Notes: generated by a model not told the origin, from the letters alone. A stretch of DNA of 64,000 nt from Novosphingobium marinum (GCF_013408095.1 NZ_JACBZF010000002.1:1-64000); one strand, 5' to 3'. Counted from the first letter of the stretch, positions 1-8,222 are shown. Program-made: numbers and translations.

Positions 1-36
1 CAGAAGCTGATCCAGTAAATCCTTGTCGATTGCCAT
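1..36 (-). CDS. IS256-family transposase, N-terminal 12 residues only
   Basis: An ATG at 36-34 on the minus strand opens a frame reading MAIDKDLLDQLL up to the window edge. This is the usual N-terminus of IS256-family (mutator-type, DDE) transposases. An AAAGGACCAT stretch just upstream could serve as ribosome binding site. Only the start is visible, so whether the transposase is intact cannot be judged. Confidence 0.7.
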   Translation of the reverse strand, partial: MAIDKDLLDQLL

Positions 37-97
37 ATCGATGGTCCTTTCCATTCCATCTATATGGCCTCGCGCACAAAATTACTGACAGGCCCCC
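1..97 (-). mobile_element. End of an IS256-family insertion sequence, cut by the window edge
   Basis: The first bases carry the start of an IS256-type transposase on the minus strand. Read on the minus strand, the preceding non-coding end begins GGCCTGTCAGTAATTTTGTG, which looks like an IS256-family terminal inverted repeat. The outer boundary lies in the C run at 93-98 and cannot be set to the base, because the other end and the target duplication are outside the window. The element sits inside the 3' part of a phage-derived gene and truncates it. Confidence 0.7.
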
Positions 98-1453
98 CAG
101 CCTTGCCTTGAAGCTCTCTATCATGGTCTCTCTAGCCAAGGCTTCAGCCTCCCTAGGGACTATCAGGCTATCGTGGATCGGAAGGGAAGGAACGTCATGG
201 TCATAGGCCAGGACCTCCATGCTCTCCATCAAGACCTCGCTCTCGATGAACTGACGCTCTCCCCAGCCTACAGCCACACTGCTACCGTCCTCTTGGAGGA
301 TGGGAAGACGCTCTAGGATTGCGTCTCCGGTCTTGGTGATAGGGTACTGCTTGCTTAGGTCTATCCCATGCTTGGTCAGGAACTCTTCTCTTACTTCCTT
401 GCGCCAACCCCTGTGACGCTTCCCGTTGTCCAAGGTCATGTTGACCCATCTCTTCACGATTTCCCTCGGTATCCCGTGGACCTCGTAGGGGTCATCCTGT
501 TCCATCACTTCTCTAGGGATATGCCCTAAGCCAGCTAAAATGGTCAGGTGGCTTGCTTAGATGTCCAGCTCCACACTCGGCAGGCCGTTGATGGTGATGG
601 TCTTGCGAACGCCCTTATTTTCAGTCTGGTAGTTGGGTGATCCAGTCGCATAGAACCTACCTCCCTGCTTCCATCCATGATCGTCTCTTAGCTCATCATT
701 CGCGAATATGCGTTGGAGCTGGACCCTAGGCCCGAAGGGTTCGATGGTCTGCCCACGGAGGTAGTCGTTCAGCCTTACCAAGCGGTTGTTCAGCTTCTCA
801 ACTTCAGGGTCCTTAAGGTCCACAGGAAGCGAGGAACGCCGCTCCGCTCTTGCCCGTTTCGGAGGCTTAGGCCCCCTGAGGATGAGATGGACCTTACGCT
901 TCCTCTCGACCAACTCGGCAGCCTCAGCGTCCCTGCTGAAATGATCGGCCCAGTTGGTGTGGCTTATCCCCCGCTCAGCGAAGCGTAGACGCAGGCTGTC
1001 CGACGCACGGAACCTAGAGGCTCGCTGGCCAGTGACCTGCCAAGTCCCTCCGGTAAACTCGCTCTTCGTGACACGCTGACTACCCCTGTGGAACCAGACA
1101 AGGGAGCCATCCACCATCGCCTCTGCGATGAACCTGAAAACATCATAGCCGACGGCTTCTCCCGTGAACCCATTGGGTCTTACAGCCCTGTAGACCCAGC
1201 CCCCATCAGGCATAGGGTCTCTGTGCAGGAGGTCGGCTATAAGACCCCCAAACGCCTCCCTTTGCTTGTTTCGTGGCGGTCGGGGCTGCCTGTCCCGTAG
1301 GAGGTCAGTCAGTAACTCGTCACACAACGCGATGGCCTCAGGAGACGAAGGGCGGTCCAAGAGTTCAGCATAGGTGGCCAGCTCGTACTGCCTTTCCAGA
1401 GGCATGAGAGAAGGCTCAGCCTCAGGGGTCGGAGTGTCGGGTACGGTGGGCAT
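97..1453 (-). pseudogene. Phage/plasmid polymerase-like protein (family-A-like palm), broken by an in-frame TAA and an IS insertion
   Basis: From the ATG at 1453 a frame runs 298 codons to a TAA at 559-557. The same frame then stays open, with coherent protein sequence, into the IS end near 97. Joined, the product has about 450 residues. Its C-terminal half shows three elements that resemble, by eye, family-A polymerase motifs: VELDI-stop-ASHLTIL (motif A, with DDPY downstream), PREIVKRWVNMTLDNGK (motif B) and PSLPIHDSLIVP (motif C, with the HDS turn). The TAA sits two codons after the motif A aspartate and may derive from a Lys or Gln codon. The N-terminal 200 residues are basic and not recognised. 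The IS insertion removes the true C-terminus. Codon use (CTA, AGG, ATA, TTA) differs from the host genes. The polymerase assignment is inference; the in-frame stop and the insertion are seen directly. Confidence 0.6.
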
Positions 1454-1563
1454 GATTAGAGGGCCTTAATGATAGCACAATCAAAGGGAAAGGCGTTGGG
1501 GCGTGGAGAGGTGGCCCCAAGGGATGAGGCATGTAATTGAACAGGCATATGAGGCTCATACAC

Positions 1564-1635
1564 GCCCCTAGGAGGCCGATAGAGGACCCTGAGCTAGTCC
1601 GGGTGCCAACTATCGTTCTTCGCGCTCCTAGGGGC
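1564..1635. repeat. 11-bp perfect inverted repeat between two phage genes
   Basis: GCCCCTAGGAG at 1564-1574 is matched by its exact reverse complement CTCCTAGGGGC at 1625-1635, with 50 bases between. It lies in the 200-base gap between the 793-residue virion-type gene and the polymerase-like pseudogene. A second small hairpin, AGCCT/AGGCT, follows at 1644-1656 and overlaps the stop of the larger gene. The pair could form a terminator-like or processing structure; no function is shown. Confidence 0.55.
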
Positions 1636-1654
1636 CTGTATGGAGCCTTTTAGG

Positions 1655-4036
1655 CTAGTTCCTGATTTGCTGTACTAGAGGGCTGAGCAAGCTGCGTCCG
1701 TATTCCCGGTGATCGTCGCTCAGTCTATCCAGTGCATCGGTCGCAATCGCTTGAGCCTCCGTTCGGCTGGACGTGTTGCCGATGGAAGCGATAGCACTCG
1801 CCAGTGTCTCCTTCGCGGCAACGGGCAGCGAGTTGTCTCCCCGGACCGATGACAAGGTGTCCGTAACTCGCTGCTGATTGGCCTTGGCGGTTGCCTCATA
1901 AGCCAGAGGGTTGCGGATGGCCTCGTATGCGGGGTCCTGTCTGACTACAAATTGACCCTCGCTAACGAAGGTCTCCGCAGTTGCTCCGGGATTGGCCTTG
2001 AAGAATTCTGCGGAGGCTGCGTCCCTAACGTCCTGTGGAACGTCGCTGAGCGTCTCCCAAGGGCCTTGGCGTGTGACAGGTACGGAGACGGCTCTGGCTC
2101 CCTGAGGCGAATTGGAGACCGGGGGTGTCCAGTCAGCATCACGCTTGAGCACGCCCTTGTCAGCCATAGACGCAAGACGGTCTATGAGAGCGTTCCCAGC
2201 GTTGCCCTTCATGAGCTTGGCAGGGTCATCTAGGTAGGCTTGGAACTGCGAAGGGCTGATAGCCCCGTCAGTAAGGGCCTTCAGTGCCCCAGCGTCCTGT
2301 TGAGAGGGCAGGAGGCCAGTCCTCTCGTAGATGGTGCCTCTCCAGCCACCTGAGGGCCTAATGTCATCGCGTGCGTTCGCAATCGAGACTTGGCGACCCT
2401 CGTTCGTCAGGAGTTCTGTCTCCCTTTGAGCTGCCTTCTGCGCATAATAGGGAGCGTCCAGCGCATCGGTTGCCATACGGGTGAGGTCTGTAGCGCCCTC
2501 TCGCTCAGCTCTCGCGGCCTGTACCTGAGGGAGCTTCTCGAAGCGGGGGGCTTCCTTGGCCAGCGATACTGCCTTGTTACGGGCCTGCCTTGCACTGAGC
2601 CACGACATCATGGAGCGACCCATGCTGCCCCCTACAGCGCCTCCAAGAGGTCCCCCGAGCTTCCAGCCTGCCGCTGAGCCTATGGCATCGCCTAGGGTGT
2701 CTGAGAGGCGTCCACCGGAGCCATTGCGCCCTTCCGGGACATAGGCCCTCAGGCGACGGGACTTCTCGATTGCATCCGCCACTGCGTCTCCTGCGGGTGT
2801 CCCGTCTCGCAGAGCTGAGACTTCGCTATCGGACAACAGGTGGCGCTTGGCCATCGCAGACTGAAGGCGAGACTTGACGGAGGGAGGAAGGTCCATTGCC
2901 TTCAGCTCCTTCACGGGAAGATAGGACGCCTCCAGCTCGTCGATGCGACCTAGGAGAGTAGCTCTCTGCGACATGGAGAGCTTTCGCTCTGCGCTGTCCA
3001 CGAGCATCGTCTGAACGAGCTTGTCGAGGTCCTTGGCGACCTCCGCGTCCGCAACGACATGAGGGTTGGACGATTGGGACCGAGCGAACAGTGCCTGTGA
3101 GAGGTCCGGAAACAAGCGCCGCGCTACAGGGCTGAGGACAGCCTGACCGGCCTTCGCTGCCCCGTGAAGCGAAGCGCCCCCTGCGGCTCCTACAGCAGCG
3201 CCACCAAGTGCGCCGTCCAGCCGCTCGCTAACCTCGCCTTCATCGGACCCGAAGCCATAGGCTCCGCCGTAGGCAGCGCCAGTCGCTGCGCTGGCTCCCA
3301 GTTTCTTCAGGAGGCTTGCGGACTTAGCGGCACGGATAGCGCCGCCAATGGGGACCAGTGCCCCTGCAACGCCCCCAGCGCCATAAGACCAAGGCTCTTG
3401 ATCTTGCGCAGCGTCCAGCTTCTCACGGTTTGAGGCAAGGTTGTCCCTGTATGCATCCGAGAAACTGGAGCCGTCCCATATGGTCCGCTCATTGCCCCCT
3501 AGGATCGTATCGGCAACGGCCCCGGCTTCATCAAGGAAACCGAAAGTCGCTGTGTCTCCGAAGCCTAGAATGCCTGCCTCGGTAGAGTTCGTCCTGGGGG
3601 AGGCCGGACCTTGATGCCCCAGTGCGTCTCCTACGGGCACTGGAGCGCCCTCAGAGGTCCTGAGGCTTTCCTGATAGGCAGCCTCCTGATCGGCTATCCA
3701 AGTGTCGCTGAAGCGGCCTGTAGAGGCATCGTAGGCGTTTCCTCCGAAGCCGTCAGGCGCATAGATTTCCTCTTGGGTGTCGTCGATAGGCTCCAAGAGG
3801 TTGGGCTGCGTTGGGACGGGTGGTGCAGACGAAGGACCGTGTGGGGGACGCTGGGGAGTAGGCTCTGTAGGCGCTTGCTGCTTGGTCCTGTCCCTGCCTC
3901 CGTCTAGGTGAGTGACGGGCTTGCCGAACTCTTGCTCAGCTCTTTCCGTAACCTGATCGGGCGTAACGTCATCGGGGGCGTTCTGGTAAATGTGTGTGGT
4001 GCCGTCAGCAAACGTGACGGTGATAGCTCTTGGCAT
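1655..4036 (-). CDS. Phage virion-associated/internal core-type protein (793 aa)
   Basis: This is a long phage-type protein with no enzyme motif I recognise. Residues 1-47 (MPRAITVTFADGTTHIYQ... to LDGG) form a small domain of the kind found at the N-terminus of podovirus-like structural proteins. Residues 50-90 are Pro-rich. Residues 218-300 and about 445-480 are Gly/Ala-rich hydrophobic stretches with GG and GxxxG patterns, as in phage DNA-ejection or internal virion proteins that enter the membrane. The rest is mostly Ala-rich, charged helix. ATG at 4036 is the first plausible start; no strong ribosome binding site precedes it. It lies downstream of the HNH gene on the same strand. A role in DNA ejection is inferred from composition only. 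Confidence 0.55.
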   Translation of the reverse strand: MPRAITVTFADGTTHIYQNAPDDVTPDQVTERAEQEFGKPVTHLDGGRDRTKQQAPTEPTPQRPPHGPSSAPPVPTQPNLLEPIDDTQEEIYAPDGFGGNAYDASTGRFSDTWIADQEAAYQESLRTSEGAPVPVGDALGHQGPASPRTNSTEAGILGFGDTATFGFLDEAGAVADTILGGNERTIWDGSSFSDAYRDNLASNREKLDAAQDQEPWSYGAGGVAGALVPIGGAIRAAKSASLLKKLGASAATGAAYGGAYGFGSDEGEVSERLDGALGGAAVGAAGGASLHGAAKAGQAVLSPVARRLFPDLSQALFARSQSSNPHVVADAEVAKDLDKLVQTMLVDSAERKLSMSQRATLLGRIDELEASYLPVKELKAMDLPPSVKSRLQSAMAKRHLLSDSEVSALRDGTPAGDAVADAIEKSRRLRAYVPEGRNGSGGRLSDTLGDAIGSAAGWKLGGPLGGAVGGSMGRSMMSWLSARQARNKAVSLAKEAPRFEKLPQVQAARAEREGATDLTRMATDALDAPYYAQKAAQRETELLTNEGRQVSIANARDDIRPSGGWRGTIYERTGLLPSQQDAGALKALTDGAISPSQFQAYLDDPAKLMKGNAGNALIDRLASMADKGVLKRDADWTPPVSNSPQGARAVSVPVTRQGPWETLSDVPQDVRDAASAEFFKANPGATAETFVSEGQFVVRQDPAYEAIRNPLAYEATAKANQQRVTDTLSSVRGDNSLPVAAKETLASAIASIGNTSSRTEAQAIATDALDRLSDDHREYGRSLLSPLVQQIRN

Positions 4037-4168
4037 CGTGTGTTAGTTTTCCATGCATGGAGGGCTGTGGCCTCTCCCAGCTCGCCTTGCGCCATAGGGG
4101 TATGTGCGCACAGTTGGCGCGAGGCGCGGGTGTGAGAGGTTGGGTGAATTGTGGTGTGGCGGTAGGGC

Positions 4169-4633
4169 CTAAGCGGCGTCAGGGTCTGCCTTCCAGCGGT
4201 GTATCCATCGGCGTCCTGTTTCTGAGTGGACCCCAAACTTCCGGCTAAGCTCAGCGGCTTTACAGCCAGTGGCTCGCCAGTGAGAGCGTGCAGCCTCCCG
4301 CAGAGAACGCCCTCTTTCCGAGTTAGTCAGTTTACTGTGGTCTGCCGCAGATAGGACCTCAAGGTGGTCACGGTGGCAACATTCCCTGTTGCCGCATCTG
4401 TGATGAACCTGACCGCCCGGAGGGATACTGTCTGGACCATATTTCGAGAGATAAGCGAGACGGTGTAAGCCAGTCGATATTCTTGGTCCTTTGCGGGAGC
4501 GCATCAGTACATAGCCATCCTTGTCACGGGCGGCGTGGGTAGTCGGAACAATGCACGGTCGGTCCATATGTGGATGAGGAACCCGTTTGAAACCAAGAGG
4601 ACGGAAGGGCCTTCCCCGCTTCGCGCTGCTCAA
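4169..4633 (-). CDS. HNH endonuclease with C-terminal helix-turn-helix (154 aa)
   Basis: The HNH nuclease core is seen at residues 77-90 (VHHRCGNRECCHRDHLEVL), followed by the N-S-E-R segment typical of phage HNH_3 homing-type enzymes. Cysteines 80, 85 and 86 are near the active site. Residues 122-146 (CKAAELSRKFGVHSETGRRW) form a helix-turn-helix that probably contacts DNA. Such genes usually behave as free-standing homing endonucleases inside phage genomes. The start is TTG: its TTGA overlaps the TGA of the upstream gene, and a GGAGG lies about eight bases before it, so translation is coupled. The active-site residues look intact. Confidence 0.8.
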   Translation of the reverse strand: MSSAKRGRPFRPLGFKRVPHPHMDRPCIVPTTHAARDKDGYVLMRSRKGPRISTGLHRLAYLSKYGPDSIPPGGQVHHRCGNRECCHRDHLEVLSAADHSKLTNSERGRSLREAARSHWRATGCKAAELSRKFGVHSETGRRWIHRWKADPDAA

Positions 4634-5154
4634 GACAGGACCTCCATGCTCTCAGGGTGGTAGTGCCTCAGGAGGCGCTTGGCCCACTTGCGGCGCTGTG
4701 TGATGCCACCGGGACCTCTGACGATAGCGAGAGCCTCTGCGGTGGCCTTAGCTCCCTCAGTGTCCTCAGCGGCGATGGTCCCTTCGGCTTGGAGCTTGGA
4801 GACGAGTGTCTCCGCTTCGATCCTTGCGGTTGTCTTGGCGACTGCGGCTGACTGGTGATCCCAGCCGCCCTTAGGGGTGCCGGGGCGTTGACAGGTGCGA
4901 GCCATGTTCTTGGGGTTGCGTCGGGAAGCCAGTTCCTTGGCGTAGGCTGAGCGTTCCTCAGGGGTCTTCAGGGTGTCCCATATGCCTGCCTTCCGATTGG
5001 GACTCCGAGGCTTACGGGCGGCAGGGGGTGGAGGCGTCATCGGCTCGGCTAGGGCCTTCTCGACGAAGCTGGCGATGGTTGCGGGGACCTCGGGGCGTGA
5101 GACACGCGGAGGCTTCCGCGAGCGCGTAGGCGCTGCGAAGGATGGTTTTGGCAT
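4630..5154 (-). CDS. Basic phage protein of unknown function (174 aa)
   Basis: I do not recognise the family. The protein is rich in Pro, Arg and Lys in its first 60 residues and has a compact segment GIWDTLKTPEERSAYAKELA followed by NPKNMARTCQRPGTPKGGWD. It ends with a charged helix region (RRKWAKRLLRHYHPESMEVL). I chose the ATG at 5154; the frame stays open upstream to 5226, but that part reads like leader sequence. The gene ends inside a GGAGG-bearing coupling site for the HNH gene. Composition suggests DNA or protein scaffold binding, for example a small packaging or head-assembly protein; this is a guess. Confidence 0.5.
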   Translation of the reverse strand: MPKPSFAAPTRSRKPPRVSRPEVPATIASFVEKALAEPMTPPPPAARKPRSPNRKAGIWDTLKTPEERSAYAKELASRRNPKNMARTCQRPGTPKGGWDHQSAAVAKTTARIEAETLVSKLQAEGTIAAEDTEGAKATAEALAIVRGPGGITQRRKWAKRLLRHYHPESMEVLS

Positions 5155-5891
5155 GATATGAGTAGGTTCTTGGGGTTGGAGCGCAGGGAGACGGACGGGC
5201 AGACATGAGGGCCTGACCGTGGTCACACGCGCTGGGGTTGATCTTAAATGAGGGGTTTAGAGGTCAGGCAACAAGGCGAACCCCTTTGTGGGAATATAGG
5301 CAGTTTATTCGGAACCGCAGATTTCCGTGGGTTAGCGGAGGGTGCGGATAGGCTCCTTTGAGCCGCGTCTTGTTGCCTCTGTGGGTATATCCGGCTTTTA
5401 AACCGCGACTGCCTCTGAGGCAGGCAACAAGACCATCCTCTCTGGGTATATGGCTCTTTTAGTCCGAAAAGTGCCCGAGGCCTCGGTTTTCTGCGGGTTT
5501 CAGGCGCTGAGGTCTCAGGCGTCTCAAAGAGGCGTGTTGTTGCAGCTATGGGTAAATATGACTTTTATTCCGCTTCGTAGATCATTCACGGTTGCGGAAG
5601 GTCCTGATGCCTTAAGGACGGACACGGGAATATTCAGGTTCGAGCGTTCTTTCCTGAACGACAGAATATTGCCAAAATTCGGCTCTACGGCGTAATAAAG
5701 TCCTTTAGGTAGTCCGGGGTCGCGGGGTGGTGTTTTGGGTGAACGCGGGGACCCGAAGGCAGTCCCTGAGGACCCTGAACTGACGGACGCGAGAGGCAAT
5801 GCGATAGGCAAATGCCCCACCCGAATTGCCCCACCCTCAGTTATCGTTGCCGCTAGTGCCTGAAATTGTCTTGAAACACAGGGGGTTAGGC
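5155..5891. other. Non-coding phage leader region with four motif copies
   Basis: About 0.7 kb with no convincing gene lies between the basic phage protein and the broken tRNA-Leu. It is more AT-rich than the host sequence. Besides the four 18-base motifs at 5290-5567 it holds GCAACAAG or its complement CTTGTTGC near the first three of them (TGTTGTTGC near the fourth). All phage genes point leftwards away from this region, so it is the natural place for phage promoters or an origin. Confidence 0.6.
5290..5567 (-). repeat. Four copies of an 18-base motif, candidate phage promoters
   Basis: Plus-strand copies are GGGAATATAGGCAGTTTA (5290-5307), GGGTATATCCGGCTTTTA (5383-5400), GGGTATATGGCTCTTTTA (5444-5461) and GGGTAAATATGACTTTTA (5550-5567). 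On the minus strand the consensus is TAAAAGNCNNATATACCC, usually preceded by GGAA/T and followed by A. All copies have the same length and orientation, with start-to-start spacings of 93, 61 and 106 bases. They lie upstream of the leftward phage genes. This layout fits promoters for a phage RNA polymerase or binding sites for a phage regulator. A weaker look-alike (TAAAAGGCTCCATACAGG) lies at 1634-1651. Confidence 0.6.
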
Positions 5892-5955
5892 AACCCGCAC
5901 GAGCAAGGCTCAAGGGATTTTAAGTCCCCTGCGTCTACCATTCCGCCACGTCCGC
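5892..5955 (-). pseudogene. tRNA-Leu(UAA), truncated in the T loop
   Basis: On the minus strand from 5955 the sequence gives a 5' acceptor strand GCGGACG, a D arm, an anticodon stem GGGGA/TCCCT with loop CTTAAAA (anticodon UAA), a long variable arm GAGC/GCTC typical of tRNA-Leu, and the 5' half of the T stem GCGGG followed by TT. The expected T-loop and acceptor 3' strands (CGANTCCCGC, then CGTCCGC) are absent. The sequence continues as GCCTAACCCCC into phage-like DNA. No copy of the missing 3' half is present within the next several hundred bases. Confidence 0.8.
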
Positions 5956-6025
5956 GACCGGAACCGGAAAGCTTGCGATCTGGCAGATAGTGTCGGGGCG
6001 GGCAACCGCCTCGCACGTCCGGCGC

Positions 6026-6304
6026 TCACATGTTGAGGCGCTGGCGCATTTCCTTGCCGGGCTTGAAGTAGGGGACGCGCTTCGCCGGCACGTCGACCGT
6101 TTCGCCGGTACGCGGATTGCGGCCCTTTCGGGCGTCTCTTTCGCGCGTCGAGAATGCTCCGAATCCCCTGAGCTCGACCCGGCCGCCACTGGCGAGCTGC
6201 GCCGCGATCTCGTCGAAAAACGTGTCGACCGCACGCTCGACGTCGTCCGCGCGCAACTCGGGGTTCTCTTTGGCGAGCGCGGCCAGCAGTTCGGACCGGA
6301 TCAT
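6026..6304 (-). CDS. ihfB: Integration host factor subunit beta
   Basis: Nucleoid-associated DNA-bending protein of the HU/IHF family, acting as a heterodimer with IhfA. The 92 residues start [15 protein letters not shown] and carry the DNA-binding arm [30 protein letters not shown]; the RNPRTG...P arm is the family signature. The ATG at 6304 is chosen over a frame opening at 6382 because it matches the family length and has a GGGGG run about seven bases upstream. It is the first host gene beside the phage segment. IHF is itself a cofactor of many phage integrases. Confidence 0.92.
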   Translation of the reverse strand: MIRSELLAALAKENPELRADDVERAVDTFFDEIAAQLASGGRVELRGFGAFSTRERDARKGRNPRTGETVDVPAKRVPYFKPGKEMRQRLNM

Positions 6305-6576
6305 TGGATACCCCCTGTTTGAAGCCCACGCCGTGTTTGAAACGGCAATCGCGTAAGCTTCGACAAGTGCCGACAATGCCATGCAAAAGTAAATTGCGCA
6401 ATGGCCGATAGGCCTTGATCGCGTGCTGCGATGCTGTCTTCGCCGAGCCCGGCAAGGGCTGCAACAATTGCTTCACATGATGCCATTTGCCGCTAGGTTT
6501 CCGCGTCATGACAGGCATTCCTCCGGGCAACCGGTGATCGGAAGCCGAATGAATTGCAAAAGGATCATACGGGTCG

Positions 6577-8157
6577 ATGGCAAGCCAGTACGCCGAGAGC
6601 GGCGACGCCCAAGGGACCATCCTGGGCCACCCCAAAGGGCTTTTCGTGCTCTTCTTCGCCGAGATGTGGGAGCGCTTTTCCTATTACGGGATGCGCGCCC
6701 TGCTCATTTTCTACCTCACCAAGCACTGGCTTTTCTCGGACGAGCAGGCCGGAATCATCTACGGCGCCTATACCGCGCTGGTCTACATCACCCCGGTGGT
6801 CGGCGGTTACCTCGCCGATAAATACCTGGGCCAGCGCAAGGCAGTGCTGTTCGGCGCTGTCCTGCTTACCCTCGGTCACTTCTTCATGGCTTTCGAGGGC
6901 GAACCGCGTGCCGGCAATGCCGACAATCCGATCATCTACGTTTTCTGGCTGGCGCTGGCGCTGATCATCGTCGGTTCCGGATTCCTGAAGGCGAACATCT
7001 CCGTCATCGTCGGCCAGCTCTATCCGCGCACCGACACGCGGCGCGACGGTGCCTACACGATCTTCTACATGGGAATTAACCTTGGTGCCGCGATCGGCTC
7101 GCTGATGTGCGGATACATCGGCGAAACCTATGGCTGGGCGTACGGCTTCGGGCTTGCCGGCATCGGAATGCTGCTTGGCCTCGTCGTGTTCATGTGGGGC
7201 AAGCCGCTGCTGCTGGGCCGAGGCGAACCGCCACGCCCGCTTGCGAAAAAGACCGAGTGGACGATGTATGCCGCCGGCATCGGCATGGTCGTCATCTGCT
7301 GGCTGGCCATCCAGTTCCAGGACCTCGTCGGCTATGTGCTGGGCGGCTTCGGAGGCGCGCTGGTCCTTTACGTGCTCTACACGGCGGTGGCGAAGCTGCC
7401 TTCGGACGAGCGCGACCGCATCTTCGCGGCGATGTTCCTCATTCTGACCTCGATCGTGTTCTGGGCGCTGTTCGAGCAGGCGGGCTCCTCGCTCAACTTG
7501 TTCACCGACCGCCACGTCGATCGCGGAGGCGTTCCGGCGTCGGTGTTCCAGTCGATCAACGCGATCTACATAATCCTGCTCGCGCCCATTTTCGCGACGG
7601 CGTGGCAGGTGCTCGGTCGCAAGGGGCTGGAACCGTCGGCGCCGTTCAAGTTCGGGCTGGGCGTCGTGCAGGTGGGACTTGGCTTCCTCGTTCTCGTCTG
7701 GGGCGCGCGCTCGGTCGGTATCGACGTTCCGACGCCGGTTGTCTTCATCTTCCTGATCTACCTGCTGCACACTACCGGCGAGCTCTGTCTGTCGCCTGTC
7801 GGGCTTTCGGCGATGAACCGTCTGGCCCCGGCGCACATGGCATCGCTGATCATGGGCACCTGGTTCTTCGCATCGGCGACCGGCAACTTCGCCGCCGGCC
7901 TCATCGCGGCCGCGACAGGAGCCGAAGGCGTAGGGGAGGAAGCGGGCAAGAACGTGGTGCTCGACGTCTACTCGACCGTCGGCTGGGTGGCGATCGGCGT
8001 GGGCGTGGGCGTTCTCGTCATCAGCCCGCTGATCAAGAAGCTCATGCACCTCGACACGCTGCGCGACGACAATGTCGGCGACGATCTTCGCGGACAGAGC
8101 GAAGCCGGGCTCGAGCCGCAGGAAGCCGGCATGCATCCGGAAACGCGTCCCAGCTGA
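6577..8157 (+). CDS. POT/PTR2-family proton-dependent oligopeptide transporter
   Basis: Inner-membrane symporter that imports di- and tripeptides with protons. Residues 29-38 (EMWERFSYYG) are the ExxERFxYYG proton-coupling motif of helix 1, and FYMGINLGAAIGSLMCGYIGE matches the second PTR2 signature. The protein has 526 residues and about 14 hydrophobic segments, the bacterial POT size. The ATG at 6577 follows an AAAGGA some 15 bases upstream. It stands alone between ihfB on the other strand and a pair of secreted amidohydrolases; uptake of peptides next to periplasmic hydrolases would be a sensible pairing, but that link is inference. Confidence 0.9.
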   Translation: MASQYAESGDAQGTILGHPKGLFVLFFAEMWERFSYYGMRALLIFYLTKHWLFSDEQAGIIYGAYTALVYITPVVGGYLADKYLGQRKAVLFGAVLLTLGHFFMAFEGEPRAGNADNPIIYVFWLALALIIVGSGFLKANISVIVGQLYPRTDTRRDGAYTIFYMGINLGAAIGSLMCGYIGETYGWAYGFGLAGIGMLLGLVVFMWGKPLLLGRGEPPRPLAKKTEWTMYAAGIGMVVICWLAIQFQDLVGYVLGGFGGALVLYVLYTAVAKLPSDERDRIFAAMFLILTSIVFWALFEQAGSSLNLFTDRHVDRGGVPASVFQSINAIYIILLAPIFATAWQVLGRKGLEPSAPFKFGLGVVQVGLGFLVLVWGARSVGIDVPTPVVFIFLIYLLHTTGELCLSPVGLSAMNRLAPAHMASLIMGTWFFASATGNFAAGLIAAATGAEGVGEEAGKNVVLDVYSTVGWVAIGVGVGVLVISPLIKKLMHLDTLRDDNVGDDLRGQSEAGLEPQEAGMHPETRPS

Positions 8158-8174
8158 TCCGGTCACTTGAATCC

Positions 8175-8201
8175 GCGGCGTCCCCATGAACGGGACGCCG
8201 C
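8175..8201 (+). other. Perfect 10-bp stem-loop between transporter and amidohydrolase genes
   Basis: GCGGCGTCCC and GGGACGCCGC form a perfect 10-pair stem with a 7-base loop. No T run follows, so it is not a standard intrinsic terminator. It may be a transcript 3'-end stabiliser or a weak terminator. Confidence 0.5.
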
Positions 8202-8222
8202 CGTACTGCAGGGGTAGAATCT

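Noticed and set aside
5290..5567. The four motifs as a CRISPR array
   Set aside because: The copies are only 18 bases, differ from each other and are spaced 61-106 bases apart; no cas genes are nearby.
5524..5913. 129-codon open frame on the minus strand
   Set aside because: It runs through the broken tRNA and one of the 18-base motifs and has no protein-like features.
5700..5955. A group I intron in tRNA-Leu(UAA), as in cyanobacteria
   Set aside because: The anticodon loop, where those introns sit, is uninterrupted, and no 3' tRNA half follows the break. A CGTCCGT at about 5782 fits the acceptor end only by chance.
6565..8187. 540-codon open frame opposite the POT transporter
   Set aside because: High-GC shadow rich in Arg, His and Asp with no domain; the plus-strand gene has family motifs.
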